DNA of 64,000 bases from DATDAH01 sp963823495 (GCA_963823495.1 CAWGLV010000001.1:3534001-3598000); one strand, 5' to 3'; counted from the first letter of the stretch, positions 1 through 8,628 are shown. Made by a program: numbers and translations. The notes: generated by a model from the letters alone, not told the origin.

Positions 1-420
1 GACCGCCCCCTCCGTGACGGAGGGGGCGAGCGCCTCGGGCCCGCCCGTGACCAGCAGCGACTCCGGCCGGGCCCGCCTCGGAACCCCAGCCACGGGCGTC
101 CGAGCATCGGGGGCGCCAGGCGACGGCGTCGACGACGATGGTCCCGGCTCGACGACGATCGGTGAGGCCGAGGAGGTGGTGCGGGTCAGGACCCGGTTCG
201 TCCACGTTTCGCCGTCCCAGTACCGACGGCGGGTGTCGTCGGCCGGGTCCGAATACCACCCGGCCGGGGGGTGTTGGGTTGACGGCGCCACGACCGCCTC
301 GGGCGGTCCGCTGCCTTCGCCGCTCGCGACGAGAGCGGTCCACTCGTCGCCGTCCCAGAAGCGGCGGACCCGCGGGTCCTCCGGATCGTCATACCAACCT
401 GCGGGTTGGTCGGTGCTCAC
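1..420 (-). CDS. DUF2510 domain protein (3' end beyond window)
   Basis: The start is GTG at 420, preceded by a clear AAGGAG Shine-Dalgarno. The frame stays open to base 1, so at least 140 residues are present and the C-terminus is missing. Two copies of the short DUF2510 motif are visible: PAGWYDDPEDPRVRRFWDG near residues 6-25 and PPAGWYSDPADDTRRRYWDG near residues 50-70. A Pro/Ser/Thr-rich low-complexity stretch follows. DUF2510 modules usually occur in actinobacterial membrane or cell-envelope proteins, upstream of transmembrane or other domains. Here the downstream part is off-window, so no specific function can be assigned. The next gene (TetR) is 173 bp away and reads the same way, but is probably separate. 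Confidence 0.85.
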   Translation of the reverse strand, partial: MSTDQPAGWYDDPEDPRVRRFWDGDEWTALVASGEGSGPPEAVVAPSTQHPPAGWYSDPADDTRRRYWDGETWTNRVLTRTTSSASPIVVEPGPSSSTPSPGAPDARTPVAGVPRRARPESLLVTGGPEALAPSVTEGAV

Positions 421-593
421 CCTGCTCTCCTTGCATCGCCCTGCAGTCCCTTGCCTGTCGGCCCGAAATCGGTCGCCGTGAGCCATGGGGCACCGAGGGG
501 GCGAGCGTCGACCGCCGCTGGGACCTCCGCATGACGGGTGCGGGCCAGAAGCCCGGTCCGTCCCGCCTCTTCAGAGTGGTCCCGGGGTCACGT

Positions 594-1196
594 TCACCGG
601 TCGCTCTTCCCGGAGATCGGTTCGCCCATCAGGACGGGCACGACGAAGGACTCGACCATGGCTCGCTCCTCCTGCTCATTCGCCCCCGGCATGGCCAGCA
701 GGGACACGATCGAGCGCAGGAGCCACGCGCCCCGCCGAGCCACCTCGGTCGGGGAATGCCGGCCGGGGTCGACTTCGCCGATCAACGCCGAAGCCATGGA
801 GGCGAGGATGTCGGAGTCCTGGCTCAGGGCCAGTGGCACCGCGATGTTCTCCGGTTCGAACCAGATCGCGAGCAGCGGGTCGGCGCGCACCGCTCCCACA
901 CCGGCCAGGATCCGGTCGGCCACGACGTCCTCGGAGCGAGCATCGCCCCGCTCGCGGAGAGCCGCCAACCCGGCCGCGATCCTCGAGGTCGCCCGGTGCA
1001 CGAACGCCAGGTGGAGGGCGTGCTGGTTCGGGAAGTAGCGGTAGAGCGTCGCCCGCGAGCAGCCCGCGGCCCGGCTGATCTCGACCATGGTCGCCCGCGC
1101 CACGCCCACCTCGGCGAAGATCTGCCCGGCGGCGTCGAGAAGGTCGTCCACCGCCACGGCCTCGCTCCGGTGCCGCTGCCATCCCTTACTGGACAC
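594..1196 (-). CDS. TetR/AcrR family transcriptional regulator
   Basis: This 200-residue protein has an N-terminal TetR helix-turn-helix (VDDLLDAAGQIFAEVGVAR, then EISRAAGCSRATLYRYFPNQ at about residues 37-57) and a helical ligand-binding domain. The chosen start is GTG at 1196, just before the homologous region. It is divergent from an enoyl-CoA hydratase gene beginning at 1219, with only 22 bp between the two starts. An imperfect palindrome (1192-1211) covers the regulator's own start codon, which suggests autorepression and control of the hydratase. TetR proteins next to CoA-ester genes commonly respond to acyl-CoA ligands; that ligand is inferred here, not shown. Confidence 0.9.
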   Translation of the reverse strand: MSSKGWQRHRSEAVAVDDLLDAAGQIFAEVGVARATMVEISRAAGCSRATLYRYFPNQHALHLAFVHRATSRIAAGLAALRERGDARSEDVVADRILAGVGAVRADPLLAIWFEPENIAVPLALSQDSDILASMASALIGEVDPGRHSPTEVARRGAWLLRSIVSLLAMPGANEQEERAMVESFVVPVLMGEPISGKSDR

Positions 1197-1211
1197 ATTG
1201 GCTAGTATGTC
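1192..1211. promoter_or_regulatory. Candidate TetR operator (imperfect palindrome)
   Basis: GACACATTGGCTAGTATGTC is symmetric at 7 of 10 position pairs. It covers the GTG start of the TetR gene and lies just upstream of the hydratase ATG at 1219. A TAGTAT -10-like hexamer (1203-1208) is inside it, so binding would block both directions. It is assigned by position and symmetry only. Confidence 0.4.
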
Positions 1212-1218
1212 TTGTTCT

Positions 1219-2034
1219 ATGACGGACGCCTCGGGCCTGGTGCTGGTCGACAAGCCGCGACCGCACACCGCGGTCATCACGCTCAACCGACCGGAGCGCA
1301 TGAACTCGATGGCCTTCGAGCTCATGGTCCCGCTGCACGAGGCCTTCCTCCGGGTGGCCGAGGACAACGACACGACGTGTGTCGTGCTCACCGGCACCGG
1401 TCGGGGCTTCTGTTCCGGCGCGGACACCCAGGACTCCGAGCCGCCGCCGAACATCGAAGGCCTCGGACTCAGCCAGATCGCCACGCGGGCGATGTCGGTC
1501 CTCGCGGACCTGGTCCCGGCCATGCAGCGCATGCCCCAGCCGGTGATCTGCGCGATCAACGGTGCGGCCATCGGCGGTGGCCTGTGCCTCACCCTCGGCG
1601 CCGACATCCGCATCGCCGGCGAGTCCGCCTACTTCCGCGCGGCCGGCATCAACAACGGCCTGACCGCGACCGAGCTCGGTCTCAGCTTCCTGCTGCCCCG
1701 GGCCATCGGCTCGTCGCGGGCGTTCGAGATCATGCTCTCCGGCCGCGACGTCGACGCCCACGAGGCCGCGTCGATGGGACTCGTGTCCCGGGTGGTGGCC
1801 GACGGCGACCTCCTCGATGACGCGCTCGACCTCGCCGACCAGATCAACGGCTGGAGCACCCAGGGCGTCGCCCTGACCAAGCGCACCATGTGGGCCGGGC
1901 TCGAGACCTCCAGCCTGCGGGCGGCCATCGAGATGGAGACCCACACCCAGCTCTTCGTGCGGCTGACCACGAAGAACTTCGAGGAGGCCGTGCGGGCGAG
2001 ACGAGAAGGCCGCCCACCGAACTTCGAGGACTGA
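1219..2034 (+). CDS. Enoyl-CoA hydratase/isomerase family protein
   Basis: This 271-residue crotonase-fold protein carries LNRPERMNSM at about residue 22, the first oxyanion-hole segment GRGFCSGAD at about 61-69, and the second glycine-rich segment INGAAIGGGL at about 113-122. Members hydrate 2-enoyl-CoA or isomerise enoyl-CoA esters in beta-oxidation-type pathways; the substrate here is unknown. The ATG at 1219 is chosen over the in-frame ATG at 1207 because homologous sequence begins there. TAGTAT lies 10 nt upstream and there is no Shine-Dalgarno, so the message may be leaderless. It is divergent from, and probably regulated by, the TetR gene at 594-1196. Confidence 0.9.
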   Translation: MTDASGLVLVDKPRPHTAVITLNRPERMNSMAFELMVPLHEAFLRVAEDNDTTCVVLTGTGRGFCSGADTQDSEPPPNIEGLGLSQIATRAMSVLADLVPAMQRMPQPVICAINGAAIGGGLCLTLGADIRIAGESAYFRAAGINNGLTATELGLSFLLPRAIGSSRAFEIMLSGRDVDAHEAASMGLVSRVVADGDLLDDALDLADQINGWSTQGVALTKRTMWAGLETSSLRAAIEMETHTQLFVRLTTKNFEEAVRARREGRPPNFED

Positions 2035-2097
2035 GACCGAGACAGACGGCGACCGCGCGGGGTGTCATGATCTCCGCGCCCCGACGGAAGGATCCCG

Positions 2098-2769
2098 ATG
2101 AGCACCTACGTCCTCGTGCACGGCGTCGCCCACGGAGCCTGGTGCTGGGAGCGCACACGGACGGACCTGACCGCGGCGGGCCACCGGGTGCTCGCCCTCG
2201 ACCTGCCCCTGACCAGCCTCGAGGACGACGCCGCCGTCGTCGTCCGGGCCCTCGACGACATCGATGGACCGGTGATCCTCGTGGGGCACTCCTACGGCGG
2301 TCTCGTGATCTCCAGGGCCGCCGATGGACGGGACGACGTCGACCACCTGGTCTATGTCGCCGCCATCCTCCTGGCGGCGGACGAGGTGGCCACCGACGTC
2401 ATGACCCACTACCCGCCGATGCGCCTGCACGCCGCCATACGGATCGCGGATGACGGCACCTTCACCGTGGCGCCCGAGGACGCCGTCGCCGCCTTCTACG
2501 CCGAGTGCGACGCGACGGCGGCCGCCGAGGCCGTCTCCCGCCTGCGACCGACCGCCCTGGCCGGCATGATGACCCCACCCGGTGGCGAACCGTGGCAGGA
2601 GATCCCGACCACCTATGTCGTCTGCGAGCGGGACGAGGCCGTGCACCCCGACTCGCAACGGGACATGGCGGCCCGGGCCGACCACACCGTGACCCTCGAC
2701 ACCGACCACTCCCCCTTCCTGTCGAGGCCCGAGCCCTTCCTCGCCAGCCTCCTCGCGGTCGCGGACTGA
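2098..2769 (+). CDS. Alpha/beta hydrolase (esterase, SABP2/HNL-like)
   Basis: This is a compact 223-residue alpha/beta-hydrolase. It begins directly with the beta strand and oxyanion segment YVLVHGVAHGAWCWE and has the nucleophile elbow GHSYGG around residue 63, with an H near residue 203 in DTDHSPF as the likely catalytic His. The short form without a lid insertion resembles plant-type methylesterase/hydroxynitrile-lyase-like and actinobacterial esterases. The ATG at 2098 has a GGAAGGA Shine-Dalgarno. It lies 63 bp after the hydratase on the same strand and may be co-transcribed. It ends 8 bp before the stop of the convergent flavoprotein gene. Substrate unknown. Confidence 0.85.
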   Translation: MSTYVLVHGVAHGAWCWERTRTDLTAAGHRVLALDLPLTSLEDDAAVVVRALDDIDGPVILVGHSYGGLVISRAADGRDDVDHLVYVAAILLAADEVATDVMTHYPPMRLHAAIRIADDGTFTVAPEDAVAAFYAECDATAAAEAVSRLRPTALAGMMTPPGGEPWQEIPTTYVVCERDEAVHPDSQRDMAARADHTVTLDTDHSPFLSRPEPFLASLLAVAD

Positions 2770-2777
2770 TCGCCGGC

Positions 2778-4622
2778 CTACCCGGCGGAGCGTCTCCGGA
2801 CGCGGGTGACCAATTCGGGAACGACGTCCTCCCACCTCGCGACCAGACCGATGTCCACCCAGTCGAAGACCGGGGCGTCGCGGTCCGGGTTGACCGCGAC
2901 GATGGTGCCGCTCGCCCGCACGCCGACGGTGTGGTTGAACTTCCCCCCCAGGCCGAGGCCGATGTAGAGCCGGGGCGAGATGCTGTGACCGGTGATGCCG
3001 ATCTGGCGGGCGCGCGGGAGCCACCCCTGGTCGGTGACCTTGCGGGTCGCTCCCAGCTCGGCCCCGAGCAGGTCCAACAGCGCCTGAAGGTCGTCGTAAC
3101 GGTCGGGGGCCACGCCCTGGCCGACGCCCACCACGGCATCGGCATTGGCCATGAGGTCGCTGTCGTCGTCCCGGGTCCGATCGTGGACGACGACCCGACC
3201 ACGGCAGTCGACCAGCACCTGCTCCCCGCGGACCTCGACGATCCCCCGGGGCGAAGGCATCGGGAGCATGCCGGCGCGGACGGTGGCCATCTGGACCGGC
3301 GAGTCGGCGGTGATCACCGCGGCCAGGCGTCCTCCGAAGGCCGGCTTGAGGGCCTCGAGGCGACCGTCCTCGATCGTGAGGGCGACCGCGTCGCCGGTCA
3401 GGCCCGCGCCGAGGGTGGCCGCCACCCGCGAGGCCACCTCCCGGCCCCAGGCCGTGCCCGGGGCGAGGATGGCCCACGGGGACACGCCGGCGGCCCACCG
3501 GGCGATCCCGGCCGCCACGTCCTCCTCGGCCAGGGGGCGTCGGGCCCCGACGGTCCAGGGGCCGGCCCCGGTGGAGTCCTCGGTCGGCTCCGCGTGAGCC
3601 ACCAGCACGGCCCGATCGGCGCCCCAGGTCCCCAGGGTCTCGGCCGGCGGCAGATCGGCTCCGACGGCGGCGACGCTGCCGGGCAGACGGGCGGCCAGGC
3701 GGGCGGCTGTGCCCAGCAGCTCCCGGGTCAGGCGCTCCCTGTCGGGCTCGACGACCACGGCGATGACCGGGTCCTCGGCCCCGGACGAGGCCTCGACCGG
3801 CGCCACCTCGTCCACCGGCGGTGCGGGGGCGAGGACGCCGCGGTCCTCCAACACGGCCACGAGGCGTTCGACCTGACGCTCCACCGGGCCGTCCAGGATC
3901 TCACCCATCCGTTCCACCTCCAGCAGGCGCACGTCGCCGACGGAGGTGGGGCTGGCCTCCGCACCCCACGGCCCCGGCCCCAGGTCGGGGGCGGAAAGGG
4001 TCCGCAGCCGATCGGCGGGAACGGCGGCCCGGGCGTCGGGGGGCTGCTTGCAGGGCTCGATGAGCCGTTCCGCGCAGGAGAGGACGGCGGGCAGGCTGAC
4101 GGTGGCTGCGACCCACTCGTCGTCGTGCTCGAGGCGGACCTGCACCGCGCCCTCGCCCAGGTCGAGGTCCCGGACGCCCGTGGCGAAGGCCAGGTCGAGC
4201 AGCTGAGCCACCTGCGGGCCGACCTGGCCAGTGTCGGCGTCCACGGAGTTCCGGCCCACGAGGACGAGGTCGAACCGGCCCTCGTGGGTCAGCGCGGCGG
4301 CGAGGGCCTGCGCCGTGGCCAGCGTGTCGGAGCCCGCGAAGGCGGGGTCGGTGACCAGGACACCGTCGACCGTCAGGCCGTTGGCGGACCCCCAGGCGAT
4401 GGCCTCCCGCAGCACGTCCTCGGCCCCCGGCGGCCCGAGGGTGAACACGGTCATCGACCCACTGGTGGAGCCGGCCAGCTCGCAGCCCAAGGCAACGGCC
4501 CGGCGGCAGTACGCGTTCATCTCCAGCGCCAGCCCCTCGCGGACCAACCGACCGTCGGGACCCAACTCCATGGCCTCGAAGGCCGGGATCTGCTTCACCA
4601 GCACCGCAATCCGCAACGGCAT
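2778..4622 (-). CDS. Electron transfer flavoprotein, fused beta and alpha subunits
   Basis: A single 614-residue polypeptide carries an EtfB-like domain (residues about 1-250, opening IAVLVKQIPAFEAMEL and containing LVLVGRNSVDADTGQVGPQ) joined by a Pro/Ala/Glu-rich linker to an EtfA-like domain (about 285-614). The C-terminal part has the FAD-binding signature of EtfA: RKVTDQGWLPRARQIGITG, then GLGGKFNHTVG and IVAVNPDRDAPVFD. ETF accepts electrons from acyl-CoA dehydrogenases, of which several are encoded in this window, and passes them to ETF:quinone oxidoreductase. ETF subunits are normally separate adjacent genes, so the fusion is unusual. ATG 4622 is chosen; a GTG two codons earlier (4628) is possible. 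Confidence 0.85.
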   Translation of the reverse strand: MPLRIAVLVKQIPAFEAMELGPDGRLVREGLALEMNAYCRRAVALGCELAGSTSGSMTVFTLGPPGAEDVLREAIAWGSANGLTVDGVLVTDPAFAGSDTLATAQALAAALTHEGRFDLVLVGRNSVDADTGQVGPQVAQLLDLAFATGVRDLDLGEGAVQVRLEHDDEWVAATVSLPAVLSCAERLIEPCKQPPDARAAVPADRLRTLSAPDLGPGPWGAEASPTSVGDVRLLEVERMGEILDGPVERQVERLVAVLEDRGVLAPAPPVDEVAPVEASSGAEDPVIAVVVEPDRERLTRELLGTAARLAARLPGSVAAVGADLPPAETLGTWGADRAVLVAHAEPTEDSTGAGPWTVGARRPLAEEDVAAGIARWAAGVSPWAILAPGTAWGREVASRVAATLGAGLTGDAVALTIEDGRLEALKPAFGGRLAAVITADSPVQMATVRAGMLPMPSPRGIVEVRGEQVLVDCRGRVVVHDRTRDDDSDLMANADAVVGVGQGVAPDRYDDLQALLDLLGAELGATRKVTDQGWLPRARQIGITGHSISPRLYIGLGLGGKFNHTVGVRASGTIVAVNPDRDAPVFDWVDIGLVARWEDVVPELVTRVRRRSAG

Positions 4623-4660
4623 CGTCACGAGCGGCACCCTAGAAGCACCGCCACGACGCG

Positions 4661-4666
4661 TAAGGT
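4661..4666 (+). promoter_or_regulatory. -10 element (TAAGGT), leaderless start
   Basis: TAAGGT lies 8 nt before the GTG at 4675 with no Shine-Dalgarno. This spacing would put the transcription start at or next to the start codon. Confidence 0.5.
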
Positions 4667-4674
4667 CCCCCGCC

Positions 4675-5649
4675 GTGGGTCGACCCAAGGCGCTGGTGAC
4701 CGCTCCGTTCCGGGGCGAGGGCATGGCCACCCTCCGAAGCGTGGCCGACGTGGTCCATGACCCCTGGATCGACCACACCCCGCTGCACCTCATGGACGCG
4801 GAGGCGCTGGCCGCCCGCATCGCCGAGGAGGGAGCCGACATCGTGGTGTGCGAGGCCGACTCGTGCTCGGGCGCGGTCCTCGACGCCGGTCTGCGCGTCA
4901 TCGGCTCGACCCGGGGCGACCCCACCAACGTCGACGTCGCCGGGGCCACCCACCGAGGCATCCCCGTCCTGCACGCCCCCGGCCGCAACGCCGACGGCGT
5001 GGCCGAATTGGCCGTCGGCCTGCTCCTGGCCGCCACCCGGGGCATCGTGCCGGCCGACAAGGACGTGCGCACCGGGACCGTCTACGCCGGCGGGACCATC
5101 CCCTACCAGCGCTATCGCGCCTGGCAGGTCGCCGGTCAGACCGTCGGCCTCATCGGCCTGGGCTCGGTCGGTCGGGCGGCGGCCTGGCGCTTCGAGGGAC
5201 TGGGCATGACGGTCATCAGCCACGACCCGTTCAACGACGCCGCCACCCACGGCCTCGACGACCTGTTGACCGAGGCCGACGTGGTCTCGGTGCACGCTGT
5301 GGTGACCCCCGACAACATCGGGCTCATGGGGACCGACCAGTTCGCCCGCATGAAGCCCGGCTCGGTGTACCTCAACACCGCCCGGGCCGCCCTGCACGAC
5401 ATCGACGCCCTCACCGGGGCGCTGGCCTCGGGCCACCTCGGCGCCGCCGGCCTCGACCACTTCGAGGGCGAGGACCTGCCCGTCGACCACCCGCTCCAGG
5501 CCATGGCCAACGTGGTCCTCACCCCCCACATCGGCGGGGCGACCTACGACACCGAAGCCAACCACTCCCGACTGGTGGCCGACGACATCGCTCGCCTCCT
5601 CGCGGGCGAACGCCCCGTCCACTGCGCCAACCCCGAGGTGCTCCCGTGA
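4675..5649 (+). CDS. D-isomer 2-hydroxyacid dehydrogenase family protein (NAD-dependent)
   Basis: The 324-residue protein matches phosphoglycerate-dehydrogenase-type oxidoreductases. It has an N-terminal substrate domain, a Rossmann motif VGLIGLGSVGRAAAWRF at about 156-172, and the C-terminal catalytic region with PGSVYLNTARA (active-site Arg in NTAR), GLDHFEGE and LTPHIGGATYDT (catalytic His). It would interconvert a 2-hydroxy acid and a 2-oxo acid with NAD(P)H; the substrate is not identifiable. The GTG start at 4675 follows a TAAGGT -10 element by 8 nt. It is followed 64 bp later by a class II aldolase gene, which suggests a shared sugar-acid or hydroxy-acid pathway. Confidence 0.9.
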   Translation: MGRPKALVTAPFRGEGMATLRSVADVVHDPWIDHTPLHLMDAEALAARIAEEGADIVVCEADSCSGAVLDAGLRVIGSTRGDPTNVDVAGATHRGIPVLHAPGRNADGVAELAVGLLLAATRGIVPADKDVRTGTVYAGGTIPYQRYRAWQVAGQTVGLIGLGSVGRAAAWRFEGLGMTVISHDPFNDAATHGLDDLLTEADVVSVHAVVTPDNIGLMGTDQFARMKPGSVYLNTARAALHDIDALTGALASGHLGAAGLDHFEGEDLPVDHPLQAMANVVLTPHIGGATYDTEANHSRLVADDIARLLAGERPVHCANPEVLP

Positions 5650-5654
5650 ACGAC

Positions 5655-5697
5655 ATTGCGTTCGATCCGGTCGTCAGGCGACCACAGCCAACGCGAT
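5655..5697. repeat. Intergenic two-arm palindrome, ATTGCGT-N29-ACGCGAT
   Basis: Outer arms (5655-5662 and 5690-5697) pair with one wobble. Six unpaired bases on each side then lead to a perfect 5-bp inner stem (5669-5673/5679-5683). The element ends 16 nt before the aldolase GTG. A second copy with the same outer arms and the same 43-nt span occurs at 33855-33897, also just upstream of a start codon. Operator or leader-RNA roles are both possible. Confidence 0.5.
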
Positions 5698-5713
5698 CTC
5701 GAGGGGGGGCGGG

Positions 5714-6373
5714 GTGAGCTCGCCGACCCACGAGGCCGTGTTGACCGCCACCCACGACATGGTCGCCCAAGGCCTCGTGTCGGGCACCGCCGGCAACGTC
5801 TCGGGCCGGATGCCCGACGGCAACGTCGTCATGACACCGTCCTCGGTGGCCTACGAGACCATGACCGTCGAGGACCTGGTGGTGGTCGACCTCGACGGCG
5901 AGGTCATCGACGGCGAGCGGGCCCCGACCAGCGAGAAGGCGCTCCACCTCGCCTGCTACCGGTCCCACGACGAGGTGGGCGGGGTGCTGCACTGCCACGC
6001 CACCTACGCCTCGATGTTCGCCCTCGTGCGCCAGCCGATACCGGCGGTCATCGAGGAGTTCGTCGTCTACGTCGGCGGTGATGTCCCCATCGCCGCCTAC
6101 CGGCCGACCGGCAGCGACGAACTGGCCGACGAGATCGTCACCCACCTCCAGGACCGCTCCGCGGCCCTCATGGCCAACCACGGGATCCTCTGCATCGGCA
6201 AGGACCCGGTGGACGCCCTTCACACCGGGCTCTGCGTCGAGCACAACGCCCGCATCATCTGGGGGTCGAGGGCACTCGGTGAGCCGGTGCCGATCCCCGA
6301 GAAGAACACCGCCGACTTCACCGGTGTCTACGAGTTCGTACGCGGCAACCTCTGGGGCACCTGGAAGGCCTGA
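5714..6373 (+). CDS. Class II aldolase/adducin family protein (FucA/AraD-like)
   Basis: This 219-residue protein has the features of zinc-dependent class II aldolases and epimerases: TAGNVSGR near residue 25, PTSEKALHLACY around 76-87, the metal-binding HCHATYASMF (His pair) at about 92-101, and a later ANHGILCIGKD (His) at about 155. These enzymes cleave phosphorylated sugars such as fuculose 1-phosphate to DHAP and an aldehyde, or act on related keto acids. GTG 5714 is preceded by a G-rich Shine-Dalgarno. It is probably co-transcribed with the hydroxyacid dehydrogenase upstream, although a palindromic element lies in the 64-bp gap. Confidence 0.9.
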   Translation: MSSPTHEAVLTATHDMVAQGLVSGTAGNVSGRMPDGNVVMTPSSVAYETMTVEDLVVVDLDGEVIDGERAPTSEKALHLACYRSHDEVGGVLHCHATYASMFALVRQPIPAVIEEFVVYVGGDVPIAAYRPTGSDELADEIVTHLQDRSAALMANHGILCIGKDPVDALHTGLCVEHNARIIWGSRALGEPVPIPEKNTADFTGVYEFVRGNLWGTWKA

Positions 6374-6382
6374 GCCGACCCC

Positions 6383-7357
6383 TCAGCAGTAGGGGTGGGC
6401 GAGGGTGAGGAGGAAGTCGCCGTCGGGGTCGGTCCAGGCCGCCTCGACGACGAAGCCGGCCTGCCAGAGCTCCTCCCGGAGGCCGTCAGGGGTGAACTTG
6501 GACGAGATCTCCGTGAAGAGCTCCTCCCCTGCGGCGATGTCCACCGTCAGGTCCAGGGCCTCCACCCGGACGTGCTGGGGCCGGCGGGCGCGGAGCCGCA
6601 TCTCGATCCAGGACGCCTCGGCGTTCCAGCGTGCGACATGGTCGAAGCCGTCGGCGTCGAAGTCGGCGTCGAGCTCCCGGTTGAGGACCCGCAGCGCATT
6701 GCGGTTGAACTCCGCGGTCACCCCTGAGGCATCGTCGTAGGCCGCCACCAACCGAGCGGGATCCTTCACCAGGTCCGTGCCCAGCAGGAGCCATTCGTCG
6801 TGGTCCATCGACGCATCGAGATCCATGAGGAACCGGCGGCGCTCGATCGGGTCGAGATTGCCGATGGTGCCGCCGAGGAAGGCGATCATCCGGCGACCCT
6901 CACGAGGGATGCGACCGAGGTGGCGGTGGAAGTCCCCGACCACCGCCCGGACATCGAGGCCGTACTCGGCCGCGATCGTGTCGGCCGCAGACCGCAGGGT
7001 CTCCTCGCTCACGTCGAAGGGGATGAAGCAGTCCAGCGACGAGTGCTCGATCATCGCCTCGATGAGCAGTCGGGTCTTGTCGGAGGTCCCGGAGCCGAGC
7101 TCGACCAACACCGAGGCATCTGCCGTCCGGGCGATGTCGCCGGCGTGGGCCGCCAGGATCGCCCGCTCGGCTCGGGTCGGGTAGTACTCCTCGAGGCGGG
7201 TGATCTCGTCGAAGAGCTCGCTGCCCCGTTCGTCGTAGAACCACACCGGCGAAAGGGCTTTCGGCGTCGCGGCGAGACCGCGCCGGACCTCTTCGGCCAG
7301 CACCTCGGACCAGTCGGGAGCCGCCAGGTGCACGTCGACCGCGACCATGGCGCTCAT
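6383..7357 (-). CDS. egtD: L-histidine N(alpha)-methyltransferase EgtD
   Basis: EgtD trimethylates histidine with three SAM molecules to give hercynine, the first step of ergothioneine synthesis. The 324-residue length is typical. The SAM-binding motif VLVELGSGTSDKTRLLIEA is at about 83-101, followed by GTIGNLDP. The EEYYPTRAE segment (about 56-64) and the later IEMRLRA region match the family. ATG 7357 overlaps the egtB stop by 4 nt (ATGA), so translation is coupled to egtB. No egtA, egtC or egtE is visible in the window. Ergothioneine protects against oxidative stress, in keeping with the redox genes next door. Confidence 0.95.
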   Translation of the reverse strand: MSAMVAVDVHLAAPDWSEVLAEEVRRGLAATPKALSPVWFYDERGSELFDEITRLEEYYPTRAERAILAAHAGDIARTADASVLVELGSGTSDKTRLLIEAMIEHSSLDCFIPFDVSEETLRSAADTIAAEYGLDVRAVVGDFHRHLGRIPREGRRMIAFLGGTIGNLDPIERRRFLMDLDASMDHDEWLLLGTDLVKDPARLVAAYDDASGVTAEFNRNALRVLNRELDADFDADGFDHVARWNAEASWIEMRLRARRPQHVRVEALDLTVDIAAGEELFTEISSKFTPDGLREELWQAGFVVEAAWTDPDGDFLLTLAHPYC

Positions 7358-8628
7358 CGGCCGGGCTCCGAACCATCGTCCCGGGCCAGCCTCACCCCGG
7401 AGAACGCCCACTGGGCGGAGGGAGGGAAGAAGTTCCGGTACGTCGCCCGGACGTGGCCGGCCGGGGTGGCACACGACCCGCCCCGGAGGACCTGCTGGCC
7501 CACCATGAACTTCCCGTTGTACTCACCTACGGCGCCCGGGGCAGGGCAGAACCCCGGGTAGGGCAGGTACGCGCTGGAGGTCCACTCCCACACGTCACCG
7601 AAGAGGCCGGTGTCACCGGATGGACCCGTCTCGGGCCGGAGCCGGTCGCGGTCCAGGACACGGCCATCACCGGGGGACGCGGCGGCCACGACCTCCCACT
7701 CGGCCTCGGTGGGCAACCGGCCACCCGCCCAGCGGGCGTAGGCCTCGGCCTCGTAGTAGCTCACGTGCACGACAGGGCGGGCCGGGTCCAACGCCTCGAG
7801 GCCCGCCAGGGTGAACTCGGCCCGGTCCCCCTCGCTCCCGCGCCAGTAGAACGGCGCCGTGGCCTCCGCGGCCTGGACCGCCGCCCAGCCGTCGGACAGC
7901 CAGAGCTCGGGGCGCCGGTACCCGTCGTCGTCGATGAAGCCCAACCAGTCCGCATTGGTCACGGACCGGTCGGCCAAGGCAAACGGCTCGAGCCATTCGG
8001 TGTGACGGGGCCCCTCGTTGTCGAAGCCGAACCCCGCCCCGTCGTGGCCGACCTCGACCAGTCCACCAGGGTGCTCGATCCAACCCGCCGGCCGCGCCTC
8101 GCCGGTGGGCCCGGTCGGCAGGTCCCGGTAGGCCGGGGCCAGGGGACTCACCGACAGAACGTGCTTGATGTCCATCAGCAGCAGTTCCTGGTGTTGCTGC
8201 TCGTGGTGGAGGCCGAGCTCGACCAACGCCAGGACCTCCTCGGGTGCACCCTGGGCGAGGTACCCGAGCATCGCCTCGTCGACGTGGCGCCGGTAGGCCC
8301 CGACCTCCTCGGCCCCCGGCCGGGTGAGCAGGCCGCGTTCAGGGCGAGGATGCCGCTCGCCGACCGCCTCGTAGTAGGAGTTGAAGAGGTAGCCGAAGGC
8401 CGGATGGAAGGGCTCGTACCCAGGCGCGTTCGGCATCAGGACGAAGGTCTCGAAGAACCAGGTGACGTGCGCCCGGTGCCACTTGGTGGGGCTGACGTCC
8501 GCCATGGACTGCACCGTCTGGTCCTCCGGGGACAGCGGGGCGGCGAGGGCCTCGGTGAGGTCGCGGACCCCTCGGTAGTCCTCGACGGTGGGCTCGAGGG
8601 CGGACGGGGCAACAGCAGTCGTGGCCAT
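7354..8628 (-). CDS. egtB: Ergothioneine biosynthesis protein EgtB (hercynine-sulfur oxygenase)
   Basis: EgtB is a non-haem iron enzyme joining hercynine to a thiol (gamma-glutamylcysteine or cysteine) with O2 to form the sulfoxide intermediate. The 424-residue protein has the N-terminal DinB-like domain with the iron ligands WHRAH (His51) and HHEQQHQE (the HX3HXE motif, His142/His146), then the C-terminal FGE-sulfatase domain ending GGSCATPAGHVRATYRNFF. It is first of the egtB-egtD pair. A 33-codon ORF with a perfect Shine-Dalgarno ends only 9 nt upstream, so egtB translation may be coupled to it. SenA (selenoneine synthase) is a paralogue, but no senB or senC lies nearby. Confidence 0.95.
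   Translation of the reverse strand: MATTAVAPSALEPTVEDYRGVRDLTEALAAPLSPEDQTVQSMADVSPTKWHRAHVTWFFETFVLMPNAPGYEPFHPAFGYLFNSYYEAVGERHPRPERGLLTRPGAEEVGAYRRHVDEAMLGYLAQGAPEEVLALVELGLHHEQQHQELLLMDIKHVLSVSPLAPAYRDLPTGPTGEARPAGWIEHPGGLVEVGHDGAGFGFDNEGPRHTEWLEPFALADRSVTNADWLGFIDDDGYRRPELWLSDGWAAVQAAEATAPFYWRGSEGDRAEFTLAGLEALDPARPVVHVSYYEAEAYARWAGGRLPTEAEWEVVAAASPGDGRVLDRDRLRPETGPSGDTGLFGDVWEWTSSAYLPYPGFCPAPGAVGEYNGKFMVGQQVLRGGSCATPAGHVRATYRNFFPPSAQWAFSGVRLARDDGSEPGR

Noticed and set aside
1186..1944. Long antisense open frames opposite the hydratase and similar long frames opposite most genes
   Set aside because: They are shadows caused by high GC in the third codon position; the sense frames have clear family motifs and the antisense ones have none.
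2051..2080. Hairpin between hydratase and esterase genes (GCGCGG/CCGCGC) as terminator
   Set aside because: Short, with a long loop and no U-tract; likely background in this base composition.
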